This document shows, one piece after another, positions 8,409 to 19,100 of a DNA stretch of 64,000 bases (its first letter is position 1; each line of letters opens with the position of its first letter). The translations under genes and the position numbers were made by a program. The stretch comes from Komarekiella delphini-convector SJRDD-AB1 (GTDB lineage: Bacteria > Cyanobacteriota > Cyanobacteriia > Cyanobacteriales > Nostocaceae). The stretch is from positions 1 through 64,000 of the forward strand of contig NZ_VJXY01000006.1 of the NCBI RefSeq assembly GCF_014831675.1. The letters are read 5' to 3'. Under the pieces are notes generated by a model. It did not search any database and had not been told where the DNA came from. It saw only the letters and a program-made list of their open reading frames with translations.

Positions 8409-9701
8409 CTAACTTGTCATCTGCTCAACTGTTGAGCAATTTAGACTGAGGTGTTTTTCAATCGCATCACAGGCAGTTTGTACTCCTTTCTCCGACTGAA
8501 TGCGGTTTTGCACTTCTAATGCCTTCACTTTGTATTGAGGTTGAGTCAGCAATTTGTTTAGCTCAGTTGTTACACGATCCGCATGGTACTGTTTTGGCTT
8601 GAGCATACGCCCCACACCCAAGCGAACAAGGCGTGCCGCAGTATCAGGTTGCTCATACTCGTATGGTACTAACAACATGGGAACTCCAGCCAATAATGCC
8701 TGTGCTGTCGTACCCATACCGCTTTGATGGACAATTAGCGCAGCACGAGGAAAAATTTCTGAATGTGGTGCATAATTGACCGTAATTACACCCTTTGGTA
8801 GTGTTAACGGCAAATTTTGCGTGTTATCACCAACCAGCAAAACAGCGCGATAGCCTAACTTTTGAGCAGCTATCACACTCTCAGTATAAAATTTTTCTGC
8901 ATCCACAGCGTAAACTGCGGAAGAACCTAGCGTAAAAACAATGGGTGGAGAACCAGAATCTAGAAACTCTGTTAGTGTTTGAGAAAGCACTTGATTGGGG
9001 AGTTGGCGGTCAAAAGTGAAACCCGTGATTTGAGTATTAGCAGGATAATCGGAGCGCCGCTTTGCTATCACAGGCGAATACAATGCTAGTACTAGTTCTG
9101 GCGAAAATAGATCTGAGAAAAACGTATGTCGTTTGGTTCGTAGGAGTCCTAACTCTGCTCGTAACTGGGAAATATATTTGTGTACTAACAGCACAGACGC
9201 CACGAAAGATACCAAAAACGACACCAACTCAACAAAAGCATAATTCACCCAGGCGAATGGCGTTATTCCCAAGAAATCTTCGGCTACGTAAAATGGATCT
9301 ACAACACAAGATATCCAGCGCATCCTGGTCTTTTGAGCAACGAGTGGTGCAACAACAACTGTGCAGTTGATAGATACCAACAAATCGGCTCCTTGGACTG
9401 CTTTAATTAAATCGTCATATGTTTGTCTTTGGCTTGAACAGAATAAGTCCATTAAGCCCTTATCATCAATAAAAGGATCTAAAAGTAGGCTTGTCCATTC
9501 TGCACCCATACTAGGCGGTATTTCAGGACGCAAAGCATGAAACTTAATGCCAATTTCTTCTATTTTAGAACGATAACCTTCGGTAGTTGCAATAACAACG
9601 CGATGTCCCCGGTTCTGTAGTTCAAGTGCAATCACCATTGCTGGATATAGATCACCAAGAGTGCCGAAAGCTGTTAACACAACACGTTTGTGACTTGTCA
9701 T
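8409..9701 (-). CDS. GT1-family (UGT-like) glycosyltransferase
   Basis: 430 residues. The N-terminal Rossmann half starts VVLTAFGTLGDLYPAMVIA, the GDxxP-type opening of GT1 enzymes that glycosylate lipids, sterols or natural products. The C-terminal half has FTLGSSAVY, VNYAPHSEIFPRAALIVHQSG and GVPMLLVPYEYEQPDTAARL, the nucleotide-sugar binding region of this family with the conserved H-x-G-type and D/E-Q-type residues. A hydrophobic stretch near residues 150-180 may be a membrane-associating loop. It lies between the DevC- and DevA-like genes, so the glycosylated product is probably the exported cargo. Lipid, sterol-like or peptide acceptors are all possible. Confidence 0.85.
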   Translation of the reverse strand: MTSHKRVVLTAFGTLGDLYPAMVIALELQNRGHRVVIATTEGYRSKIEEIGIKFHALRPEIPPSMGAEWTSLLLDPFIDDKGLMDLFCSSQRQTYDDLIKAVQGADLLVSINCTVVVAPLVAQKTRMRWISCVVDPFYVAEDFLGITPFAWVNYAFVELVSFLVSFVASVLLVHKYISQLRAELGLLRTKRHTFFSDLFSPELVLALYSPVIAKRRSDYPANTQITGFTFDRQLPNQVLSQTLTEFLDSGSPPIVFTLGSSAVYAVDAEKFYTESVIAAQKLGYRAVLLVGDNTQNLPLTLPKGVITVNYAPHSEIFPRAALIVHQSGMGTTAQALLAGVPMLLVPYEYEQPDTAARLVRLGVGRMLKPKQYHADRVTTELNKLLTQPQYKVKALEVQNRIQSEKGVQTACDAIEKHLSLNCSTVEQMTS

Positions 9702-9750
9702 ATTTTTGGATAGCTCTAAACTAGTAAAATAGAGTTATGAATAGGCGAAT

Positions 9751-10935
9751 TCAAAAAACATCAGCTGGGTCAGCAGAACGAAGTTTTCCTGAAGCGATCG
9801 CCGCAGACATGACACACATAACAATGGTGAGAATGAAAACAGTTCCTACTATCTCAGTATTCATGATCAGTTCTAGTCGTGTCAGATTACCAAGAAAGTC
9901 GTACATCCAAAAAGAGACAGCAAATCCAGGAATAAATCCTAATAAGGCCAGAATAATTGCTTCAGAAAAAATTACTCCTAAAAGTGCGATATCAGAATAA
10001 CCTATTGCTTTGAGCGTAGCGTACTCCGCTAAGTGATCGTTCACATCTGCGTAAAGAACTTGATAGACAATTACAACCCCTACAATAAACCCCATAATCG
10101 CACCAAAACTGAAAATTGGGCCAACAGCAGTAGTTTCTTGAAACTTTAATTCTTTTCTAATCAGTTCTTCATGGGTATATACTTTAATGCCAGGAATATT
10201 TGCCTCAATTGCTGCTTTAACTGCTTTTTTATCCGCGTTACTTTCTAAATTTACTACTCCAATACTGACTTGTTTGAGAGCGTTTTCTCCAAACAATTTG
10301 GTATATGTGGCTTCACTCATTATCAGATTACCTGAACCTAAGAAAAAAGAATTTCCCAAGTTAAATAGTCCCACAACCGAAATCCGATGATTATTGAGTA
10401 CAGCAGTCACATTGCCTTTATTGGTAAAGAGTTGGGGAATAGGGCCAAAGTCAGGTTTAGCCATACGATCAAATAAAACACTATTAGGGATATTAAGGAG
10501 AGACTGTTGTCTAATAACATCTGGTATAGAAAATACCTGTTGCGAGGGGTTGAAGGCATAAACGCGGGCTTCAAAGGATTTTTTTTGCTGCGAATATCCC
10601 CAAGGTGTCGCCGTACTTGTATAAACCGGAGTAGTGTTAACAACGCCTTTGATTCCTGCTGCTTGATATAAACGAATGAGATCAAAACCATTAGAACCTA
10701 TAAATTCTGTAGTTGAATTTAGTAAGAATAAATCTCCTTTCATACTTTTGGGTAAGGCGGTTGCTCCACCACTGAAAAGTGACAAGAAACCTAATTGCAT
10801 GAAGATTAGTACGTTAGCAAAAGCAATTCCACCCATTGCTACAGTCAGGCGAACTTTTTGATGAGATAGTTGTGCTATGGCAAGAGGACGCTGATCTAAA
10901 AATTTATCAAAAAATGATTTAAATCCAAAAATTTT
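9751..10935 (-). CDS. devC: DevC-like FtsX-family permease
   Basis: 394 residues from the ATG at 10935; an upstream TTG at 10968 would add 11 residues, but the ATG start (MKIFGFKSFF) matches usual DevC N-termini. A first membrane helix lies near residues 35-60, a large extracytoplasmic domain follows, and three helices close the protein (about 255-280, 305-335, 350-375). The C-terminal segment with YATLKAIGYSD is the FtsX permease signature. It is the membrane partner of the DevA-like ATPase and DevB-like adaptor. The glycosyltransferase gene follows after 49 bases. Confidence 0.87.
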   Translation of the reverse strand, partial: KIFGFKSFFDKFLDQRPLAIAQLSHQKVRLTVAMGGIAFANVLIFMQLGFLSLFSGGATALPKSMKGDLFLLNSTTEFIGSNGFDLIRLYQAAGIKGVVNTTPVYTSTATPWGYSQQKKSFEARVYAFNPSQQVFSIPDVIRQQSLLNIPNSVLFDRMAKPDFGPIPQLFTNKGNVTAVLNNHRISVVGLFNLGNSFFLGSGNLIMSEATYTKLFGENALKQVSIGVVNLESNADKKAVKAAIEANIPGIKVYTHEELIRKELKFQETTAVGPIFSFGAIMGFIVGVVIVYQVLYADVNDHLAEYATLKAIGYSDIALLGVIFSEAIILALLGFIPGFAVSFWMYDFLGNLTRLELIMNTEIVGTVFILTIVMCVMSAAIASGKLRSADPADVF

Positions 10936-11157
10936 CATTGGGTAATAAGTAGAAGGTGACACATCCAAAAATTCTTAACAGAATGTAAAGAATAATCGTA
11001 CATAAATGCTTTTAAAAATGTATTATTAGCAAACATGTAATTGTTTCATAGACACAGCTTTATAAATTTGTAGCTGCTCTTTTATGCTAGATGCAGCTAC
11101 AAGTATTTAATAGTTGATAACCCTACAAATCAATTAGATGTTTGGAAAAAAAGACAG

Positions 11158-12033
11158 TTAATCATGCTCATGCATAAGTGCTTTTGGCTTCCACTCTGGA
11201 GGCCCAAATATACTCTGAAGCTTTTCCAGAAAACCTTGAGATTTTCTGAATATGGATAAAGTTCTGAAGTGTTCAATAAAGTTAATCTTGAGTGGATTAT
11301 GGGTATTGACGTTTTCAGTAAGCCCGTAAACAACTTTTTCAGTTTCAGGCTCATATGTTCCGAATAACCTATCCCAAATTATGAGCATTCCACCGTAGTT
11401 TTTATCGATATACTTCTGGTTTGAACCATGATGAACTCGATGAAGAGAAGGGGTATTTAATATTCCATCTAGGAATCCTAGTTTCCCAACTTTTTGGTTA
11501 TGTACCCAGATTTGGTACAATGCGACAATTTGACCGGCTAAAATGCATTGCAAAGGATTGAAGCCAAAATACACTGCGGGGATTAATAACGTCCACAAAG
11601 AAAAGTCATCAAACCATCCTTGTCTAACTGATGTTGAAAGATTGAAATCAGTGGAACTATGGTGTACATTGTGATTCATCCATAAAAATCGTACTCGGTG
11701 TTCGGTTCGATGCAGCCAGTAGTACGATAAATCCACAATCAATAATGCTAGAATCCATGTCCACCAATTGACTTCAAGTTTGAAGAGACTGATATTTGAA
11801 AAGAATAAAACTCCAATTCCAGCAACAATTTTTCCAGCGGTACTACCAATGATCTGGTTCCCTACACTAACACCAAAGTTAGCTAAAGTTTCTTTGTAAT
11901 CTCGCTTTTTCTTAGCAAAAAAGTCGATAAAAACCTCGACAATCATAATTCCTAACATAATTGACAAGAACAACTCTAGCTGATTGATAATTACGTTAGA
12001 ATCAGTAAATTGATGCTCAATGTACTCGTTCAT
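11158..12033 (-). CDS. Sterol desaturase / fatty acid hydroxylase family protein
   Basis: 291 residues with several membrane helices. The three histidine clusters of the di-iron hydroxylase superfamily are present: HRTEH (about residue 108), HNVHHSS (about 122) and LHRVHHGS (about 199). This superfamily uses O2 to hydroxylate or desaturate lipids, sterols and carotenoids. It lies between the DevB- and DevC-like genes, so it probably tailors the lipid or lipid moiety exported by this system. Gaps of 189 bases to devC and 337 to devB mean it may have its own promoter. The exact substrate cannot be told from sequence. Confidence 0.85.
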   Translation of the reverse strand: MNEYIEHQFTDSNVIINQLELFLSIMLGIMIVEVFIDFFAKKKRDYKETLANFGVSVGNQIIGSTAGKIVAGIGVLFFSNISLFKLEVNWWTWILALLIVDLSYYWLHRTEHRVRFLWMNHNVHHSSTDFNLSTSVRQGWFDDFSLWTLLIPAVYFGFNPLQCILAGQIVALYQIWVHNQKVGKLGFLDGILNTPSLHRVHHGSNQKYIDKNYGGMLIIWDRLFGTYEPETEKVVYGLTENVNTHNPLKINFIEHFRTLSIFRKSQGFLEKLQSIFGPPEWKPKALMHEHD

Positions 12034-12370
12034 AGCTTCATTTCTCCTCTCGAATTATGCTTGATTGACAAAAACAATTACTTTTGAGCGATCGCTTAGA
12101 AATCCATTTCATCCCTAAGAGTTAAACTCTACTAAAATAGGTCAAATTTTCATCAAATCAGTTTTAGCTGATTATTGTTCCTCGTTAGAAACTTTAATAA
12201 ATGGTTTGGAGAGAAATTACTTCAATCTACTGACTTACTATAAAAGAAATATTTGTCATAACAAAACCAATCTAAAAAGGATAATATTCTAGAGATAAAT
12301 CAAATGATAATATTGTGCAAAATACTTGATGAAAGCCAAGAATTTGTCTAAAATTGTTAATAGCTAGTAG
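12034..12370. other. Intergenic region, no gene seen
   Basis: AT-rich spacer of 337 bases between the DevB-like and hydroxylase genes. It carries one GCGATCGC (HIP1) site near 12089. No ORF with coding character, repeat array or clear terminator was found; a promoter for the hydroxylase gene is possible but not recognisable. Confidence 0.5.
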
Positions 12371-13552
12371 CTACTTGTTAGCACTTAATTGATTTTGCTG
12401 TAAGTTAAGTTTCACTCTTACTTGCATGTTTGTTAGTCCAGCGACTTTGGGACTATCCTGTTTATCAATCCGAACTTTGACTGCAACAATACGTGCATTT
12501 TGATCGGTGGTTGGACTGTTGGCAGCAGCAGCATCTTGGAGTGATTTTCTACCAATTTGTAAACCAATATGTTCGACAGCGCCACGAATTTCATTTGGGA
12601 AGCCGCCATACTCACTGGTAATAGTTGCCCGTTGTCCAGGACGAACTTTACCTATATCAGTCTCAGAAATTTCGGCAATTGCAAACATGTGGTTAGTCCG
12701 AGCTAATTCTACAATTCCTTGAGCAGTGTTAACTTGCTCGCCAATGCGAGTATTAATTCTCAGAATTTGTCCTGCTATAGGTGCTCTTACCTTAGTATTT
12801 TCTAAATCTGCTTTTCTCTGCTCAACTGCAATCCTAGCTTTCTCAAATTGCAACTGAGCAATCTTGATGTCTACTGGACGTACCTCTAGCAGTTCTGCCA
12901 GCCTTTCCTTTTCCTGGATAATTTCTGCTGAGAGGGTTTGCGTGGTTTGCTCTAAGTCTGCTTTTCTCTCATCTAGAGTCGCTTGAGCAGTTGCTAGCTC
13001 ACGCTGTGCTACATCTTTATCTGCACGAGAGATTGCTCCTTGGGCCGCTAAAGTTTGCCGACGCTCAAAAGTTAGTTGAGCCTCATATAAAGCTGCTTCT
13101 GCACTAGAAATCGCAGCTTTTCCTTGCTTGACTTCTGTCCCAACTTGTGATTCTAAACGTGCGATCGCCGCTTCTTGCACCCTCAGCTGTGCTTTCTTAG
13201 CCTCTCCTTGCTGCACTTTTGTAAGTTCTGCTTTTCTGAGTTGCATCTCTGCAAGAGCATCTCTTAAAGCGGCTTCACTACTGTCGATACCTTGCAAAAT
13301 TGCAATGATCTGATTTGCTTTTACAAAGTCACCTTCCTTAACTAAAATTCGGTTAATGCGGCTGTCTTCAGCATTGGCTACTGAAAGTTTAATTACTTCA
13401 CCTTCAGGTTCAATTCGTCCCAACGCCACAACAGATGCAACTGGAGCAACTTTTATAGAAGTGTCTGGGGTAGAATTCTGCTGTATGGCATCACAAGCAG
13501 TACACACACCAACTATGCTTAAAATAATCGTTAATCTCTGCAATTTTCCCAT
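12371..13552 (-). CDS. devB: DevB-like HlyD-family membrane fusion protein
   Basis: 393 residues. The N-terminus (MGKLQRLTIILSIVGVCTACD) is a signal or anchor segment with a Cys that could be a non-canonical lipobox. Then come a biotinyl-lipoyl-like strand pair (VKEGDFVKANQIIAIL, about 73-88), a long Ala/Gln/Glu-rich coiled coil (about 95-250), and the second half KVRAPIAGQILRINTRIGEQV with a beta-barrel end. This is the DevB branch of HlyD proteins, which bridge a DevA/DevC pump to TolC. It is the first gene of the - strand export operon. Fit to the DevC/DevA genes below is strong even though other genes intervene. Confidence 0.88.
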   Translation of the reverse strand: MGKLQRLTIILSIVGVCTACDAIQQNSTPDTSIKVAPVASVVALGRIEPEGEVIKLSVANAEDSRINRILVKEGDFVKANQIIAILQGIDSSEAALRDALAEMQLRKAELTKVQQGEAKKAQLRVQEAAIARLESQVGTEVKQGKAAISSAEAALYEAQLTFERRQTLAAQGAISRADKDVAQRELATAQATLDERKADLEQTTQTLSAEIIQEKERLAELLEVRPVDIKIAQLQFEKARIAVEQRKADLENTKVRAPIAGQILRINTRIGEQVNTAQGIVELARTNHMFAIAEISETDIGKVRPGQRATITSEYGGFPNEIRGAVEHIGLQIGRKSLQDAAAANSPTTDQNARIVAVKVRIDKQDSPKVAGLTNMQVRVKLNLQQNQLSANK

Positions 13553-13769
13553 TATTAATCAAGCATTAAACTTAAGTAAGTAATTTTGCAAGATATCTCA
13601 TACAGAATCAGCGCTAGCTGCAAAATTTATGTGTTTTTACTTGCAAATTAACTATGATTTAATACTAATTTAAAAAATATATTATTCTTACTGCCTAAAG
13701 TCATCTAAATTAATGACTAAAGTCATATAGGTTGTGTGATGTTATCCCAGTTTATCTGCATAGATCACA

Positions 13770-13799
13770 GTAGGGTGGGCATTGTAATGCCCACCCTAC
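13770..13799. repeat. Intergenic palindrome (14-bp arms)
   Basis: GTAGGGTGGGCATT (13770-13783), two loop bases and AATGCCCACCCTAC (13786-13799) form a perfect hairpin between divB-like gene and the DUF427 gene. This GGGTGGGCATT palindrome is a widespread dispersed repeat of cyanobacterial genomes and could also end the DUF427 transcript region. The surrounding 13553-13835 holds no gene. Confidence 0.7.
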
Positions 13800-13835
13800 A
13801 AACAAGTAAGAAAACTAGTAAAAACTTAATCAGCC

Positions 13836-14333
13836 TTACCATCCCCAAGAGCCAGGGCCACCTTTGAATGGCCCAACGATATCGCTAGTTACCCAACCGC
13901 CGTAAAAGTTACCTGGTTGCGGTTGTACTTTTTCGTCGTTGACATAACAAGCATCCATAAGATGAACGTAAAAAGCTACGTAGTCTTTAATGGATGCAAA
14001 GGCTGGTGTGGGGTTAGGGTAGAACCAAGCAGCATTTTGAACTGCTTTATCATTTACATTAATTGTATAGTAACCTGCTCGTCCTTTCCACTCGCAAAAG
14101 CTAGATTGCGGCGTTAAAACCAGATATTCAATTTTGATATCCGCAGGAGGGATGTAGTACGAGGGTGGATGACTAGTTTCTAAAACACGCTTGGCGCTGT
14201 GGGTATCTACAATTGTTACGCCATTAAAAATAATCTGGATATGTTTGTTTGTGTCCTCCAGACGAGGGGGACGAGGGTAATCCCAAACTGATTCTTGTCC
14301 GGGAGCGGGTTCGATGCGTTGAGGGTAGACCAT
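13836..14333 (-). CDS. DUF427 domain-containing protein
   Basis: 165 residues. The DUF427 landmarks are clear: VWDYPRPPRLEDT at the start, IVDTHSAKRVLETSHPPSYYIPP, a SFCEWKGRAGYYTI segment and the end WFYPNPTPAFASIKDYVAFY. A VGGWVTSDI-type tail (here FYGGWVTSDIVGPFKGGPG) closes it. The domain is a small beta-rich fold found across bacteria and fungi; its biochemical role is not settled. It precedes a new operon boundary: the HlyD gene upstream ends 100 bases away, so co-transcription is possible but not obvious. Confidence 0.85.
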   Translation of the reverse strand: MVYPQRIEPAPGQESVWDYPRPPRLEDTNKHIQIIFNGVTIVDTHSAKRVLETSHPPSYYIPPADIKIEYLVLTPQSSFCEWKGRAGYYTINVNDKAVQNAAWFYPNPTPAFASIKDYVAFYVHLMDACYVNDEKVQPQPGNFYGGWVTSDIVGPFKGGPGSWGW

Positions 14334-14433
14334 TTTGAACTTTGGATTAGAAATTGGGAATTGGCAATAATTTATTAATATAAACTACAACTTTACTGAT
14401 TACCTCTTCCCTAATATCTTCTAATCGCCAGGA

Positions 14434-16014
14434 TTAACGTACCTCTTTAAGAGTTTCAACTTGTTTTGTAAACAATTCGGTGAACAGACTCATTACTGTT
14501 CGTTCTTCGCGCACTTTAATATTGGCACTAATCGACATCCCTGACTGTAAGGAGATATTTTTATCCCTAATTTGCAAGGATTGTTTATCCAATTGAATCT
14601 TTGCTGGAAATCGATAAAATTGATGTGTTTCGTCTGGCGGTAATGCATCTGACCCTATCCCAAGTACTTCTCCTTTGATGTCGCCAAACTCGCTGTAAGG
14701 AAAAGAGTCAATTCTCACATCCACCTTCATGCCTTTCCGCACGAAACCAATATCTTTATTAGTGATGAAAACCTCAGCTATGTAGTTATCATTTGGCACA
14801 ATTTGGAGAAGTTTTTGCGTGGTATTTGCTACAAAGCCAGGGTTTTTTGCTTGCAAATCAAAAACTGTTCCAGCCACAGGAGCGCGAAGTTCCTGATATT
14901 TAACATTTAACTGTGTTTGAGAAATTTTGCTATTGACATCTGCCAAACGCTGTTCGTTTTCTAGCACAACTTTCATGAATTGGCTATCGATTTCAGCAAT
15001 GCTTTTTTTATTGTCACCTATTTTATCCAAAATAACTTTATCAGAAACAGCTACGGTATTGTTTAAGTCTTGCCGCCCCTTTTCAATATCAAACTTGAGG
15101 CGTTGCCCTTCCTGAAATAATTGTGCTACTTCTGCTGCCAGATTTTGTACTTGTTGCTGCTGGTTAAGATACTGAAGTTGAGAAACACCACCTTCTTCTG
15201 ACAAGATTTTAAGTTTATTTAAAATCCGCTGTTGAATGGCTAAACTTGCTTTAGTGTCTTCTAGCTTTACTTGATTTTGAGCTAATTGCTTTTTGGTTTT
15301 TTCTACTTCTAATTGCGCTGCTGCTGACCGAGAGTCTAATTCTCTTTTAGCAACTTGTATACGTTCTTGTTCATCAGCTCCTAGTCCTGCGCCTGTACCA
15401 AAATTTTCTAATTGAGTTCGCAATAATTGATTTTCTGCAACTAATGATGCCCGACTTTTTAACAGAAAAGCCGCTTCTGGTGACAGTTTACCGCGCAAAA
15501 ATTGTAGTTCTGATGCAACACCGGAACTTGCTCTCATTAATCGGCGATAAATCTGATTTTCTTGACTTAATCCAGTGCGAATTTTGTTTAAGGAATTTAA
15601 TTCAGCCACAGTGGCGATGGAGTCGAAAGTCAGCAGCAAATCTCCTGGCTTTACTTCTTGTCCATCTTTTACATAAAGCTCTTTTACAACTCCATTCACA
15701 GGAGCTTGAACTTCTTTAATCGTGCCTTCCGGCTTTAATTGACCTGTCGCTGGTATTACTTGCTCGATTTTGGCAAAACAAGCCCAACCGATTCCAAAGC
15801 AGGCTAATCCTACTAAAGTCACCATAATTGTACGTGACCAAACTGGAGATTGCCGTAAGACAACGGATTGCTCAAAGTTGGGATTATTGGAGTTAGTTAA
15901 GAGCTCTTTAGCAGCCTTACCTTGATTTTTAAGTACCTGTGAATCTTGTGCTCCGTTTTCATGCTTGCCGTTTTTATGATTACCGTTGAGTTTATTACCG
16001 TTTATGAGAGCCAT
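14434..16014 (-). CDS. HlyD-type adaptor of a type I secretion system
   Basis: 526 residues. A hydrophilic Asn/Gly/Lys-rich cytoplasmic N-terminus (about 1-60) precedes one membrane helix (about 65-82), the usual HlyD layout. A lipoyl half-motif VKELYVKDGQEVKPGDLLLTF follows; a long coiled coil with Gln-rich heptads covers about 135-375; then LRAPVAGTVFDLQAKNPGF and a beta-barrel region end the protein. It lies 153 bases downstream of the HlyB/HetC-like ABC exporter on the same strand. Together they would span the inner membrane and periplasm and dock to a TolC-type outer membrane protein, which is not encoded in the window. Confidence 0.87.
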   Translation of the reverse strand: MALINGNKLNGNHKNGKHENGAQDSQVLKNQGKAAKELLTNSNNPNFEQSVVLRQSPVWSRTIMVTLVGLACFGIGWACFAKIEQVIPATGQLKPEGTIKEVQAPVNGVVKELYVKDGQEVKPGDLLLTFDSIATVAELNSLNKIRTGLSQENQIYRRLMRASSGVASELQFLRGKLSPEAAFLLKSRASLVAENQLLRTQLENFGTGAGLGADEQERIQVAKRELDSRSAAAQLEVEKTKKQLAQNQVKLEDTKASLAIQQRILNKLKILSEEGGVSQLQYLNQQQQVQNLAAEVAQLFQEGQRLKFDIEKGRQDLNNTVAVSDKVILDKIGDNKKSIAEIDSQFMKVVLENEQRLADVNSKISQTQLNVKYQELRAPVAGTVFDLQAKNPGFVANTTQKLLQIVPNDNYIAEVFITNKDIGFVRKGMKVDVRIDSFPYSEFGDIKGEVLGIGSDALPPDETHQFYRFPAKIQLDKQSLQIRDKNISLQSGMSISANIKVREERTVMSLFTELFTKQVETLKEVR

Positions 16015-16167
16015 AATGATTTTAGATGTTGGATGATTGGATTAAAAATTAGTACTTGTTGAATTGCTCATTCGTAATTATGTTACTTGTCAATGTTCAG
16101 CAGTTTTTCACAACTGATGACTGACTAATGTGGGCACGGCGAGAATCTGCTGATGCCGTGCCACTAA

Positions 16168-19100
16168 TTACAAATTTACTTCTTGTTGCTGATACAGGTA
16201 ATAATAATGACCTTTAGAAGCCATTAGTTCTTGATGGCTTCCTTGTTCTATCACCCTACCACCATCCATTACGACAATGATATCTGCATTACTCACGGTG
16301 TTTAAACGGTGGGTAATAAAAAATACTGTATCTCCTTGAAATGCTTTGGCTAAATTGAGACAAACTTGCCGCTCTGTGGGATAATCTAAAGCGCTGGTTG
16401 CTTCATCTAAAACTAATAATTTTGGTCGTTGTAAAACTGAACGAGCGATCGCAATTCTTTGTCGTTGTCCACCTGAAAGTGCCGCACCGCGTTCACCCAC
16501 TCGCGTATTATAACCGTTGGGCAAGTTCATGATGAATTCGTGGGCAGCTGCAATCCGAGCCGCTTCAACAATTTCCTCGGTTGTCGCATCGGGATTTGTC
16601 AAGGCAATATTTTCTTGAACTGTGCCATCAAATAACAACGAGTCTTGGGGAACTACACCAACCTGTCGCCGTAGTGAATAAAGTTCTACCTTAGAAATAT
16701 CGTAACCGTCAATCAAAATTCTGCCCGACTCTGTTTCGTAAAGCCTGAGCAGTAACTTCATCATCGTACTTTTACCAGATCCGCTTTGTCCGACGATGCC
16801 GACAAATTTTCCGGGAGCAAATTCTACATTGACATTGACCAGTTGTAGAGGGCCACTTGGTGCAAATCGAAAGGAAACATTTTCATATTTCACTGCTCCA
16901 ACGATCGCAGGTAAAGGAATATTTTGACGGTCTGTTTCTGCTTCTTGGGGCGTATCGACAATATCACTCAAACGCTCTAAAGACAAGGCAGTTTCTTGGA
17001 AGCTCTGCCAAAGTTGAGCTAAGCGTAATATGGGACTGGTAACATAACCCGATATAATTCTAAAGGCAATTAATTCGCCTAAAGTTAACTCTCCTTGCAG
17101 TACTAAATAAGCTCCCACCCACAAAACCATCAAGCTGCTGAGTTTGTTGAGAAAGTTACTGGTAGAATTGGCCAGGGTTGAAGTGACAACGGTTTTAAAG
17201 CCTGCTGCTACAAAACGCGCGTAACGCTCTTGCCAGGAAAAGCGCGATCGCAATTCAATATTTTGCGCTTTTACCGTCTGAATCCCCGACATTACTTCAA
17301 CTAAATAAGATTGAGTTTCGGAGTTGCGTTCGGCTTTGGCACGTAACTGTCTGCTAATAGTCGGCGAGGCCATTAAAGTGATTAGAATAAACACTGGAAT
17401 TGTGCCCAATCCTACTAAGGTGAGTTGCCAACTATAAATCAGCATCACACCGATATAAACTACCGAAAATACAGCATCCAATCCTACTGTTAAAGCAGTA
17501 CCCGTGAGAAACTGGCGAATATTTTCTAATTCGTTGATGCGAGTAGCCAACTCACCCACCGGTCGGCGTTCAAAATAGCGCAGTGGTAGACGTAATAAGT
17601 GGTCAATGATTTGCGACCCCAAACCCATATCTATCCGGTTAGTGGTATCGACAAATAAGTAAGTCCGCAAGGTAGTTAGTACTGCTTCAAATAGTCCTAC
17701 TACTAATAGCAGAATTCCCAAAATATGTAGAGTGCTAATACTATTTTGAGCAATTACCTTGTCGATAATTAACTGGACAACTAGGGGATTTGCTAGCGCT
17801 GCTAACTGTACGAAAAAGGAAGCAATAAATACTTCTATCAGGACTCGGCGGTGACGTGACAAATAAGGCAAAAACCACCGCAAACCAAAACGCTCTTGGG
17901 GTGTGTCTTTGGTGGGAGCGAGCAACAATACCCTGACTTGCGGCGGTAAATTAGTTTCATCAACATCTAATTGGTCAATGAATTGAGAGGGTTTGCAACG
18001 CACGATTCCTTTGGATGGAACACCCACAACGATAGTGCTCGCATCTGCTGCGTATAAAACTGCAAAACTATCACCATAGCGAATCAGCGCCGGTGTGGGA
18101 ATGCGCGTTACTGAGGCGATGGGTAAATCTATCAACTGCGCTTTGAGTCCGATTAACTCTGCTAGATAAGCAGTCACTTGAAAAGATATACTACCCTGGC
18201 GCTTGATTTGCTCAGTTAAGATCCGGCGAACTACTTCCCGACGAAATGGTATTTCCAAGTGCTTCGTGAGCATTTGGAAACAGGCAAAGGTTGTATTTAA
18301 TTCTCCCTTACCACGCACAAACGGGTATTTTTTGTGTTTTTGTCTATCTTGTGGTGCGTAAGGGTCTGACTGGGGAGCTTCTTCGGTTGAGGCGTAGGGA
18401 ATTTCTAGCTCATCTGCACTATTTGGTTGGCTATGTACCTCAAGCTGTATCTGATGAGTATCTAGCAATAACAAATCTAACGGTCGTATACCAATCAAAC
18501 GTGCGGGACTTTTCCCAATCACATCAATCACGTCTGTTGCATCATTTGATTCTAAACGAGAGCCAGCAGGGAAATTTGTGACTGTACCATTACCACTAAC
18601 AAACCAGATATTGTCGCTATCCAATTGATGGAATGGAGTTTTTCCTGGCGGGAGGTAATGTACTTTTGCTCCTGCTAAAGCTTGCTCGGTTAGTTCTCTG
18701 AGATTTAAAGCAGCATTAGCTTGCTGTGCTAACTGCAAGCTCAGAATATCAAAAACTTCTACCAAATAACTTTGGTTTTTGCGAATATTGGCAAAATCTG
18801 GGTATGAAGAGAGGAGATTGAAATATTCAGCAGCACTCAAGCTTAAACATACTAGTTCGGTAGAAGCGATCGCTGTCTCGCAAGCTACCTGACGTAACAA
18901 ACCAATTTCGCCCAGAATTGCTCCTGGTTGCAGTAATTTTAAAGTAACTGGCATTTGCGTCTGGGGATCGTAACCCAACAGCCGCACTTGTCCTTCGTAG
19001 ATAATTGTTACTTGTTCTGGGAGTTTGTCTTTACCGATGATTTTTTGACCAATGCGATAGCGCCAAGCTTGTAGTTGTTGTGATAAATTGGCGATCGCCT

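Noticed and set aside
9062-9370. 102-codon + strand ORF inside the GT1 gene
   Set aside because: Antisense shadow; the GT1 frame has clear family motifs across this stretch.
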